Below, piece after piece: positions 1 through 6,575 of a stretch of 12,302 nucleotides of DNA (its first letter is position 1; each line of letters begins with the position of its first letter). The DNA is from Gammaproteobacteria bacterium (GTDB taxonomy: Bacteria > Pseudomonadota > Gammaproteobacteria > SZUA-140), in NCBI GenBank assembly GCA_003230195.1, contig QIHH01000180.1, forward strand, positions 1 to 12,302. Reading direction: 5' to 3'. A model generated the notes under the pieces. That model saw nothing but the letters and a program-made list of their open reading frames with translations, was not told the origin of the DNA and did not search any database. A program made the position numbers and the translations under genes.

Positions 1-26
1 ACCTTGCGTTTCTTCTTCTCACTCAT
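1..26 (-). CDS. 5' end of an unidentified gene leaving the window
   Basis: On the minus strand an ATG at 26-24 opens a frame reading MSEKKKRK before the window ends. A good ribosome-binding site, GAGGAA on the minus strand (plus positions 33-38), lies 6 nt upstream of it. The start and RBS pairing is what supports a real gene here. Eight mostly basic residues are too few to name a product. It would be divergent from the peroxidase gene, so 27-242 would carry both promoters. Confidence 0.45.
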
Positions 27-242
27 TATCTGTTCCTCAGATCCGGGAGGACAGCTTAAACTACTGTCTGGATTCCGGGGTCCACTTTAGAAACTAACCT
101 CACACGACAACGGTGGTGCTTCAACTTCGACCCAATAAATCGAAAATATCAATAAGTTACAATGAATTAACTCATTAGAGCAATTAAGCAAGACGCTCTA
201 TCATATGAACCAGCATTATCCCTACAAACTAAGGAGATCACA
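27..242. promoter_or_regulatory. Divergent intergenic region upstream of the peroxidase gene
   Basis: This 216-bp gap separates the putative minus-strand gene from the peroxidase gene and should hold their promoters. The right half (about 130-200) is AT-rich. I see no convincing -35/-10 pair, FNR box or other operator. A short inverted repeat GACAG/CTGTC (50-54 and 65-69) is present but weak. The only clear signal is AAGGAG at 231-236, 6 nt before the ATG at 243. Confidence 0.4.
231..236 (+). promoter_or_regulatory. Ribosome-binding site of the peroxidase gene
   Basis: AAGGAG sits 6 nt before the ATG at 243 and fixes that start, which also gives a well-formed signal peptide. Confidence 0.8.
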
Positions 243-1256
243 ATGAAACACCCTATTGCTGGCATCATTTTGCTGGCATCTGCGCCAGTATTGGCGTTAG
301 ACGCCATCCCCGACAGTGTTCCAACACCAATGGACAATCCAATCAGCAACGCCAAAATAGCACTAGGCAAGCAGCTCTTTTTTGACCCACGCCTTTCGAT
401 TGATGGCACCGTATCTTGCAACTCTTGCCACAACGTAATGGCAAGCGGCACCGACAACCGCCCAACTTCTGTTGGTGTTAACGGCCAACGCGGCGGGCGT
501 AATGCGCCAACCGTCTGGAATGCTGCATTCCTGAGTACCCAGTTCTGGGATGGCCGTGCCGCGACACTGGAAGACCAAGCAAAAGGACCACCTTTAAACC
601 CAATCGAGATGGGCATGCCAAATGCACAGGCAGTGGTTGATCGGCTCGAAAGCATTCCCGGTTACAAGGCACAATTTGATGCCATCTTCGGAGCAGTCAC
701 TTACGACAATATGGCCAAAGCAATTGCCAGCTATGAGCGCACGCTGATTACCGTTAACAGCCCATTTGATCGCCACATGAAAGGTGACAAAACAGCAATG
801 TCTAACAAAGCGATCAAAGGCATGAAGCGTTTCGATACCATTGGATGCTCTGGCTGTCACAACGGCGTTAACTTTGCGGGGCCTATACTTGCCACCGGTA
901 CCGGCTTCTTCCAGAAGTTCCCAGTGTTTAACAATCCGCTGATCGCCAAGTACGACTTGGCGAAAGATAAAGGTCGTTATGAAGTGACCAAGGACAATGC
1001 CGACATCAACACCTGGCGCGTCCCCTCACTGCGCAACATCGCGACTACTGCACCTTATTTTCACAACGGCTCAGTTAACAGTCTTGATGAAGCAGTACGT
1101 GTAATGGCCACAAGCCAACTTGATAAAAAATTAAGTGGCACTGAAGTCAACGAAATCGTTGCCTTCCTGGAATCGCTCACGGGTGAGTTCCCAACCCAGA
1201 CCATGCCAAGACTTCCTAGCATTGCCGGTAACAGCCTCGTAGGCTCAATCGAGTAA
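243..1256 (+). CDS. ccpA: Periplasmic di-haem cytochrome c peroxidase (CcpA/MauG family)
   Basis: Reduces hydrogen peroxide to water in the periplasm using electrons from small c-type cytochromes or cupredoxins. The 337-residue protein begins with a Sec signal peptide (hydrophobic core about residues 5-17, likely cleavage after VLA at 18). It has two haem c sites, CNSCH at 59-63 and CSGCH at 202-206. Family landmarks include NAPTVWNA and FWDGRA near 87-105, NPIEMGM at 119-125, PYFHNG at 271-276, and Met288 in the position of the electron-transfer haem ligand. Length is typical for the family. The His that is the sixth ligand of the low-potential haem in Pseudomonas CcpA (in a GHGWQ-type motif) appears to be missing; the aligned stretch here reads GVNGQRGG (78-85). 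The start is set by AAGGAG at 231-236. It is a single-gene unit ended by the terminator at 1283-1307. A MauG-like role is less likely because the peroxidase motifs are intact. Confidence 0.93.
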   Translation: MKHPIAGIILLASAPVLALDAIPDSVPTPMDNPISNAKIALGKQLFFDPRLSIDGTVSCNSCHNVMASGTDNRPTSVGVNGQRGGRNAPTVWNAAFLSTQFWDGRAATLEDQAKGPPLNPIEMGMPNAQAVVDRLESIPGYKAQFDAIFGAVTYDNMAKAIASYERTLITVNSPFDRHMKGDKTAMSNKAIKGMKRFDTIGCSGCHNGVNFAGPILATGTGFFQKFPVFNNPLIAKYDLAKDKGRYEVTKDNADINTWRVPSLRNIATTAPYFHNGSVNSLDEAVRVMATSQLDKKLSGTEVNEIVAFLESLTGEFPTQTMPRLPSIAGNSLVGSIE

Positions 1257-1282
1257 TTAGATTCGATCAAGCGACAAAGATC

Positions 1283-1307
1283 AGCCGGCCTTCATGGTCG
1301 GTTTTTT
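1283..1307 (+). terminator. Rho-independent terminator after the peroxidase gene
   Basis: CCGGCC (1285-1290), a five-base loop (1291-1295) and GGTCGG (1296-1301) form a 6-bp stem with one G-T pair, extendable by two weaker pairs. It is followed directly by six T residues (1302-1307). It lies 27 nt after the stop codon. Confidence 0.88.
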
Positions 1308-1743
1308 CATTCACAGGATTTCGTTTAAAAATGACATATCGGCAGCATCTTTTGCTAACTGAGATATCACGCCACACGACAAACTACACAACTCAATTCT
1401 TAAGCGATTCTTACGTAGCGGTATATGACGCACTGCATCACCATCTTCCCCAATAAGGTTCATCGCCAATAAAAAAATTGATTTGCGCACAAATAAAGCC
1501 TGAAAAATCTGACATGACCTCACTCACATAACAGCAATTCAGCAACAATCAACCACTCATACTCATGCGAAGAGCAATATAAAAATTAATGATTCCATTC
1601 AGATTGCCGCCGTATTACCACACCAAAAGACCCGAAAAAACAATAACATACAAACCCAATAAACCTTAAAGAAAACGAAAGCAATAGATCACAAAAACAT
1701 TAACAATAATATAAATTTAAACAGCCTATTACAGTCAAACAAC
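1308..1743. other. AT-rich intergenic region before the seven-gene run
   Basis: About 436 bp without a gene I can support. Base composition falls steadily towards 1743; the line 1681-1740 is roughly one quarter G+C. A TATAAA-like hexamer at 1710-1715 could be a -10 element, but no matching -35 is present at the right distance. The region must contain the promoter and leader of the downstream run, unless an upstream transcript reads through the terminator. A minus-strand frame at 1311-1523 has no RBS or family resemblance and was rejected. Confidence 0.5.
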
Positions 1744-2484
1744 GTGAATAAAACTCAAACAACACAAGAATCAGTAACTGGTGAAATCAACGATTTTATC
1801 GAACCCTGCTTTCTCAATAGCAACGCTTGGATAAACACACCATCCAACAACATCGCAAAAAAAATAGCCCGTTACCTATCACATCAAATTTCCAGAATGC
1901 CACAGGATCTTACAAGCCACGCACAACGAATTTCGCTTTACCACCGTCTGGGAGATACTGAAAATACGTATGCAGCACTATTAGATCTTTTCCTTGTACT
2001 TGGCAACAAAGGCCTGCCATTACGCAAGCGGCTACTACAGCAAACGACCTCTGTCATCACCGCAGAAAATTATGGATTTTTATCAAACACACTTCCAACT
2101 GCACTGGTCATCACATGCAACACACCACTATCACATCTTTCCGTACTAAGCCTTGGAAGAACCAGAGAAGAAACAATCATACGAAAAACCAGTGATGAGC
2201 AGTCACAAAAAAAGGAATCACCACTATTGATTGTGCGCGACCTGCTTAATTCAGGACAAATTTCGCAGGCACAGTCAATCCTAGAATCAGCATTACTAGC
2301 CGAACCTGATAATGATGATATTAGCGACGAACTACTACAGATCTATCGCCATACTCACGATAGAAGCAGCTGCATTCAGATGCTTGAAAAATTGTCATCA
2401 AGTCCATTAGCAGGCCGAGAAAAATGGATAGAACTAATGATTACACTTGACCAAGGCAGTACAGAGAGTTCATTCAGTGCATAA
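1744..2484 (+). CDS. FimV-like helical repeat protein, first gene of the GTPase/roadblock run
   Basis: A 246-residue soluble protein with no signal peptide or membrane segment. Residues 40-115 are helical and include the stretch ALLDLFLVLGNKGLPLRKRL (78-97), which resembles proteins I associate with FimV-like contexts. Residues 158-232 (from SPLLIVRDLLNSGQISQAQ onward) form a TPR-like pair with the spacing seen in the cytoplasmic C-terminal part of FimV. Such folds bind other proteins, so a scaffold role for the GTPase or receiver encoded next is plausible; this is inference. The start is a GTG at 1744 with no good Shine-Dalgarno sequence, and the next in-frame Met (residue 52) would remove conserved-looking sequence, so the exact start is uncertain. 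Its 3' end overlaps the start of the next gene, suggesting translational coupling. G+C is near 40-43 percent in sampled lines. Confidence 0.72.
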   Translation: MNKTQTTQESVTGEINDFIEPCFLNSNAWINTPSNNIAKKIARYLSHQISRMPQDLTSHAQRISLYHRLGDTENTYAALLDLFLVLGNKGLPLRKRLLQQTTSVITAENYGFLSNTLPTALVITCNTPLSHLSVLSLGRTREETIIRKTSDEQSQKKESPLLIVRDLLNSGQISQAQSILESALLAEPDNDDISDELLQIYRHTHDRSSCIQMLEKLSSSPLAGREKWIELMITLDQGSTESSFSA

Positions 2485-3610
2485 ACAGAAAATAACCAAC
2501 CCCATTCGAATTACCACACTTGGACTTGATAAGCGTTCACAAGAGGTGCTGCGAATGGCTTTTTCAAGCGTCGCAAAGGGCGAGTGCATATTGTCCGATA
2601 GTGCCTCAGCCGATGTCGGGATCTGTAATATGGATAGCCACAACGCGAATACATTATGGAGCGAAAATAAAACACTCTATCCCGAACGCCCTATGGTTGT
2701 GATTTCGATCAAGAACCCACAACTTGAAAATTGCACATATGTGAAAAAACCAATCAACATCACAATACTTGTCGATGCAATCAAAGATGCCTTTAGTAGT
2801 ACCGCCATCCAGCACTCGGCAACTTATGCAACCAATGGAACACATACCAACACACAGGAATTGCACCCTTCCCCACAGCAGTCAGGAAAGAGTTTTCAAG
2901 AGACACCTATGGATTCTTCTCTAGTACCTGATGATCAATGGAATGATGAAAGTAATGCTAGTATCAACTACTACTCTCCAGCAGATTACCTGCAGGAAGA
3001 GCTACAAAATTCTGTTACACAGGCAAATAAGAAAAACCTATCTGCACAATATTCAATCAAGATAAACGATGTTTGGCTACACATCGCTATAGACCCAATT
3101 CATAATAAAGTGATATCTGAAATCAGCGATCAAATGCTTGAATCCCTGTGTACAACACCACGCTACTGTATTGAAATCAGGTTAAAATTTCTCAGCAAAA
3201 ACAAATCCCACTTTGATATCTATCGGAGTGACAAACCCTATCACGAATGCTCCATTGATCAATTCATCTGGAAGATAGCGCTCTGGACATCTGCAGGAAG
3301 ACTGTCAAAAGACATGACCCCATCCACTTCGATACAACTAAAACACTGGCCGAATTTAACACGCCTGACGCAGTCAGAAAATGATATCAGGATTGCAGCA
3401 CTACTCTCCGAACAGCCAAGTGCACCAGCCCTGATTTCCAAGGTACTGGGGATACCGATCTCTCATGTTTTTTCTTTTTACGCTGCCGCCCATGCACTTA
3501 ATCTTGCCGCACCAGTCGTTAATGTAGCGGAAAAACCAGCGTTTAATATTCGACAAAAAAGCAAACATCATTCGCTATTTAGCAAAATACTCGAGAAGTT
3601 TTCTGGTTAA
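2477..3610 (+). CDS. Degenerate receiver domain plus C-terminal winged-helix-like protein
   Basis: I prefer the GTG at 2477 (377 residues), which overlaps the upstream stop (2482-2484) and has GAGAG just upstream; an in-frame TTG at 2447 would add ten residues. Residues about 10-110 look like a response-regulator receiver: an IRITTLGLD strand, MVVISIKN in the beta-4 position, and YVKKPI (88-93) matching the conserved Lys-Pro of beta-5. The acidic pair after beta-1 is absent, and the phospho-acceptor position in DVGICNMD seems to be Asn51, so classical phosphorylation is unlikely. A Ser/Thr/Gln/Asn-rich linker (about 110-165) follows. The C-terminal part (about 255-345, with WKIALWTSAGRL, HWPNLTRL, LGIPISHVFSFYAAA) resembles a winged-helix-like module I recall in uncharacterised proteobacterial proteins beside GTPases. 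It may be an adaptor or output of the GTPase, or less likely a DNA-binding regulator. No enzyme motif is visible. Confidence 0.75.
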   Translation: MHKQKITNPIRITTLGLDKRSQEVLRMAFSSVAKGECILSDSASADVGICNMDSHNANTLWSENKTLYPERPMVVISIKNPQLENCTYVKKPINITILVDAIKDAFSSTAIQHSATYATNGTHTNTQELHPSPQQSGKSFQETPMDSSLVPDDQWNDESNASINYYSPADYLQEELQNSVTQANKKNLSAQYSIKINDVWLHIAIDPIHNKVISEISDQMLESLCTTPRYCIEIRLKFLSKNKSHFDIYRSDKPYHECSIDQFIWKIALWTSAGRLSKDMTPSTSIQLKHWPNLTRLTQSENDIRIAALLSEQPSAPALISKVLGIPISHVFSFYAAAHALNLAAPVVNVAEKPAFNIRQKSKHHSLFSKILEKFSG

Positions 3611-3643
3611 CACTAAACCTACCCATAAAGATACCCCACAATC

Positions 3644-4186
3644 ATGCCTGGAAACAATCACAAAATAATATTCACCGGTCCTGTTGGCGCAGGAAAGACA
3701 ACAGCGATTAGCGCCATTAGTGATATTGCCGTTTTAAAAACGGATGAAAATGCACAGGACATGACCAAAAAACGCAAGCAAACAACAACGGTAGCACTAG
3801 ATTATGGGCTATTAAAATTAGGGGAAGCTGAACGTATTCATCTCTATGGTACACCCGGCCAGGAACGTTTCAATTTTATGTGGGACATATTAACCAATGG
3901 TGGCCTTGGCCTGATTCTATTACTTGACAACTCGCGGCCAACTCCCTTCAAAGACATGAGCTTTTTTCTTAATGCATTTCGCGATTTTATTTGCGATAAC
4001 AAAATAGTCATCGGGATTACGCACATGGAATACAACGAGACACCAAAAATAGAGGCGTATCATCAACAGTTACATAAACATGGCATCACAGCACCCGTAC
4101 TAGAAATTGATGCGCGAGAAAAAAATGATATCGAAACGTTAGTCAAAACACTTCTTTATTCACTTGATCCTTGGCTGGGTAAGTAA
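3644..4186 (+). CDS. Ras-like small GTPase (COG2229, CvnD/MglA type)
   Basis: A 180-residue cytoplasmic GTPase, the likely switch of this gene set. Visible motifs: P-loop GPVGAGKTT (12-20), switch I threonines at 47-49 followed by VALDYG, and switch II GTPGQERFNFMW (69-80), where Gly replaces the DxxG Asp, as in prokaryotic CvnD proteins. The sequence from P-loop to switch II follows the CvnD pattern of Streptomyces conservons. The guanine-specificity motif NKxD appears as THME (126-129) and the G5 motif as DAR (156-158). Known relatives work with roadblock/LC7 proteins: MglB is the GAP of MglA, and CvnB is encoded beside CvnD. Two roadblock-type genes follow directly here. The stop codon overlaps the next start by 1 nt (TAATG), so the two are probably translationally coupled. 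The Shine-Dalgarno sequence is weak. Function as a GTPase is near certain; its downstream process is unknown. Confidence 0.92.
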   Translation: MPGNNHKIIFTGPVGAGKTTAISAISDIAVLKTDENAQDMTKKRKQTTTVALDYGLLKLGEAERIHLYGTPGQERFNFMWDILTNGGLGLILLLDNSRPTPFKDMSFFLNAFRDFICDNKIVIGITHMEYNETPKIEAYHQQLHKHGITAPVLEIDAREKNDIETLVKTLLYSLDPWLGK

Positions 4187-4872
4187 TGAGCCAATACGAA
4201 CTGATCGATACAAGGTTTGTTTTGCCATCACCAGCAGGTACATATTACGCGATATCAAACAACCAGAAAGAGAGTTCAAGAAGATTACTACTTGCTTTAA
4301 TGACACAGGCAAGTAGCCAGAAGATATCCACAGAAACGCTTTCCGTCTGGTTAGACAATGACGACCTAGAAACATCATTGGCGCTGCTTCACAAGATTCA
4401 GCAATTAGGCTGGCTAAGACCAGATAATGAACAATCATCGGCTCCGAGCGGAACCCTTGAGGAAATAATACCACCACTACTAGCGACATTATGCAATACA
4501 GAAAAATCACTACTTGCAGATCATCAGGGCTTTACACTGGCCGCTCATGGATTCACTCATGAAGCAGCCGAAGAATTATCAGCGCTCAGTGCAGATATCA
4601 TCGCCCTGAGACTACGGCACGGAAGTTTACTAACCAAAAATCTCAAACTTAATACGCAAGCTATCGGACTTATTGATGCAGCAGGTAATAGCCAACTAGG
4701 ATTCTGGCCACTACACATTGGCAAGCACTGCTTTACGTTAGTCATGAGCGGCATACCTCAATTTAATCAAGCCAGTTTTACTAATTTAATCTGGCTACTA
4801 ACGACCCGCTACGGATCAAATGATGATGCCACCAAATCATCCATTAACAAGATGTTTTACGCAAATAAATAA
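4186..4872 (+). CDS. Winged-helix-like plus divergent roadblock-like protein
   Basis: A 228-residue soluble protein I cannot assign to a named family. Residues 1-80 look like a small helical or winged-helix module, ending in LLHKIQQLGWLRPD (67-80). Residues about 95-210 resemble a roadblock/LC7 fold: LLADHQGFTLAAHGF (109-123) matches the usual L-x-D-x-x-G-hydrophobic pattern. It is followed by EAAEELSALSADIIAL, a helix like the one after that strand in MglB-type proteins, and then by strands at 158-190. The start ATG overlaps the GTPase stop by 1 nt, which argues that the two products act together. It could be a heterotypic partner of the canonical roadblock protein encoded next, or a GTPase effector. 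No catalytic residues are seen. The roadblock assignment is from pattern reading and would need structure prediction to settle. Confidence 0.7.
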   Translation: MSQYELIDTRFVLPSPAGTYYAISNNQKESSRRLLLALMTQASSQKISTETLSVWLDNDDLETSLALLHKIQQLGWLRPDNEQSSAPSGTLEEIIPPLLATLCNTEKSLLADHQGFTLAAHGFTHEAAEELSALSADIIALRLRHGSLLTKNLKLNTQAIGLIDAAGNSQLGFWPLHIGKHCFTLVMSGIPQFNQASFTNLIWLLTTRYGSNDDATKSSINKMFYANK

Positions 4873-4920
4873 TCTGAACCATAATTTATTCAATAATACA
4901 TGCAACAAAAATTTTGAAAC

Positions 4921-4926
4921 AAGGAG
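4921..4926 (+). promoter_or_regulatory. RBS that fixes the start of the roadblock gene
   Basis: AAGGAG lies 8 nt before the ATG at 4935. It excludes the TTG at 4914 as the start. It is the best Shine-Dalgarno sequence in the seven-gene run. Confidence 0.75.
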
Positions 4927-4934
4927 TCAATATA

Positions 4935-5297
4935 ATGCGAGCCGATATTTTAAATTCTATTCTATCTGAATTGAACGGTACCTCAGCCGAAATAGAAGCA
5001 TCAGCCATCTTATCAACAGATGGCCTCATGATGGCATCAATGTTACCTGCTGGAATGGATGAAGATAGAGTGGGTGCAATGGCTGCGGCCATGCTCTCGC
5101 TCGGAGATAGAACCGCGGAAGAACTCGCACGCGGCGGGCTTGAACAAGTACTGATAAAGGGGGAAAAAGGCTATGTTCTGCTGACGCATGCAGGTGGTGA
5201 ATCAGTACTATCAGTACTTGCTAAACCAAGCGCACGCCTTGGGTTAATATTTTTAGATGTAAAACGTGCTGCAGAATCCATTGAGAAGTTGGTTTAA
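4935..5297 (+). CDS. Roadblock/LC7 domain protein (MglB/CvnB type)
   Basis: A 120-residue single-domain protein covering the whole roadblock/LC7 fold: helix LNSILSELNGT (6-16), strand with ILSTDGLMMASMLP (25-38), the small-residue helix VGAMAAAMLSLGDRTAEEL (46-64), strand VLIKGEKGYVLL (72-83), and the C-terminal helix RAAESIEKLV. Family members form dimers that bind Ras-like GTPases; MglB stimulates MglA hydrolysis, and CvnB sits beside CvnD. The neighbouring GTPase makes that the natural partner, but whether it is a GAP, GEF or scaffold cannot be read from sequence. The start is the ATG at 4935, set by AAGGAG at 4921-4926 with 8-nt spacing; the upstream in-frame TTG at 4914 lies before that RBS and is rejected. 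The 62-nt gap from the previous gene and the strong RBS suggest that this protein is made in larger amount than its neighbours. Confidence 0.93.
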   Translation: MRADILNSILSELNGTSAEIEASAILSTDGLMMASMLPAGMDEDRVGAMAAAMLSLGDRTAEELARGGLEQVLIKGEKGYVLLTHAGGESVLSVLAKPSARLGLIFLDVKRAAESIEKLV

Positions 5298-5321
5298 ACC
5301 AACCACGACAGGAAAACTCAC

Positions 5322-5792
5322 ATGAAAGACATGATGCCTGACGACATTTCCGGCGAGTACCAAGAACATATGTTCAGTTACCATGATGGTACTCATCGAA
5401 AAGTCCTGTTCACCAATATCGAAACACAACTACCAGAAGGTAGTCTGATCGTTTCTCGCGCAGACCTCCGCGGCATCATCACTGATGTAAACCAGTCATT
5501 TATCGAAATGTCCGCTTATCATAAAGATGAGCTAATCGGCCAACCTCATTGCATTCTTCGACATCCAGATATGCCTGCCGCTGCATTTGGTGATCTTTGG
5601 AAAATGGTTCAACAGCGAAATAAATGGCATGGATACGTCAAAAACCTTCGCAAAGACGGCGGCTTTTACTGGGTATACGCCACCGTTATCGCAAACATTC
5701 GAAATGGTGACATTACAGGCTTTACATCTGTTCGCCGCAGAACCTCGCGCACTAAAATTAATGAAGCCGAAACCCATTATCAAACTTTATAA
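5322..5792 (+). CDS. Stand-alone Aer-type PAS domain protein, probable FAD redox sensor
   Basis: A 156-residue soluble protein made almost only of one PAS domain (about 38-143). It matches the N-terminal sensor of the aerotaxis receptor Aer along its length: SRADLRGIITDVNQSFIEMS (45-64), ELIGQP (70-75), the signature RHPDMPAAAF (80-89), KWHGYVKNLRKDGGFYWV (101-118), and GFTSVRRR (133-140). In E. coli Aer the RH-D residues of that signature are needed for FAD binding, and all are present here (Arg80, His81, Asp83). Aer continues with membrane, HAMP and methyl-accepting segments; none follow here, so the signal must pass to another protein, with the roadblock/GTPase partners the obvious candidates (inference). 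The extra 37 N-terminal residues have no recognised domain. AGGA at 5310-5313 supports the ATG start. It is co-directional with the next gene, 14 nt away. Confidence 0.9.
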   Translation: MKDMMPDDISGEYQEHMFSYHDGTHRKVLFTNIETQLPEGSLIVSRADLRGIITDVNQSFIEMSAYHKDELIGQPHCILRHPDMPAAAFGDLWKMVQQRNKWHGYVKNLRKDGGFYWVYATVIANIRNGDITGFTSVRRRTSRTKINEAETHYQTL

Positions 5793-5806
5793 CAGGATCA
5801 TCAACC

Positions 5807-6553
5807 ATGACCCACAATTTCACAGTCAGTCCAGACTTTAATCCAAGCCATATATCTGGCTGGTACATCTTTAATACATGGCTTCAACGCGCTATCAATG
5901 AAGAAATCCACCTAGAACTCTACAACAGCGCTACAGAACAACGAAAAGCGATTGCTGATGATCAGGTTCAATTAATTTATGCCAATCCTTATGACGCAAC
6001 AGCACTGGTAAGAGACAAAGGTTTTATTCCCGTGGCACGTGCAGATAACAAAACGGATGAGGCCATCATCGCTGTCAATCATGAAAGCCTAATTCTCAAT
6101 GTTGAACAACTCACTGATGGGACTAGAATTTCCAGCACGGATGACCCAGACGTACGCATGATGTGCATGATCATGCTTGAACCTGCGGGATTAAATAAAA
6201 GTAACACCATCACCATACAACGTGATGCTTATATTCTGATTGCTAAAGATCTTTTAAAAAACGATGCCGACATTGGTTTCTTTCTCGAAGATACATACAA
6301 TGAACTCTCTGACATCACAAAAAAACAATTAAGACCTATTGTGCACAGTCAAATTCATGTCATTCACCATCTACTGCTTGTCGGCCCTAAATTAGCACAC
6401 AAAAAAAATGACATGCAATCTTCACTACTTTCAATGGTTGATGATCCAAAAGGAGCAGGTGTATTAAAAAGCCTGAACTTCGAACGCTGGATAGTAGTTG
6501 GACAGGAAGAGGCTGAATTCATGATTGACTTAATGGACACATTAGCCGAATAA
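5807..6553 (+). CDS. PhnD-like substrate-binding protein lacking a signal peptide
   Basis: A 248-residue type 2 periplasmic-binding-protein fold of the phosphate/phosphite/phosphonate (PhnD) class. Family landmarks: the lobe-1 stretch AIADDQVQLIYANPYDATAL (48-67), GFIPVARA (72-79), DEAIIAVN (84-91), an interlobe segment around 100-140, and the C-terminal GAGVLKSLNFERW (216-228) with an acidic tail helix EEAEFMIDLMDTL. Normal PhnD proteins are secreted and feed an ABC transporter. This one starts with polar residues (MTHNFTVSPDFN) directly at the first domain strand, with no hydrophobic leader and no ABC genes nearby, so it is probably cytoplasmic and used as a ligand sensor (inference). CAGGAT at 5793-5798 supports the ATG. 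It is the last gene of the run and ends 22 nt before the convergent lipoprotein gene, with no clear terminator between. Ligand unknown. Confidence 0.82.
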   Translation: MTHNFTVSPDFNPSHISGWYIFNTWLQRAINEEIHLELYNSATEQRKAIADDQVQLIYANPYDATALVRDKGFIPVARADNKTDEAIIAVNHESLILNVEQLTDGTRISSTDDPDVRMMCMIMLEPAGLNKSNTITIQRDAYILIAKDLLKNDADIGFFLEDTYNELSDITKKQLRPIVHSQIHVIHHLLLVGPKLAHKKNDMQSSLLSMVDDPKGAGVLKSLNFERWIVVGQEEAEFMIDLMDTLAE

Positions 6554-6575
6554 CATTACTGCAGACTGATGGCCA

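Noticed and set aside
1311..1523. Minus-strand open frame of 70 residues in the AT-rich gap after the peroxidase gene
   Set aside because: No Shine-Dalgarno sequence, no recognisable domain, and mixed composition; it looks like a chance frame.
4914..4934. TTG start at 4914 for the roadblock protein
   Set aside because: The strong AAGGAG at 4921-4926 lies downstream of it and points to the ATG at 4935, which gives the usual family length.
5587..5841. 84-residue plus-strand frame overlapping the PAS gene
   Set aside because: It lies in another frame of the PAS gene, whose reading frame has full family similarity; the overlapping frame has none.
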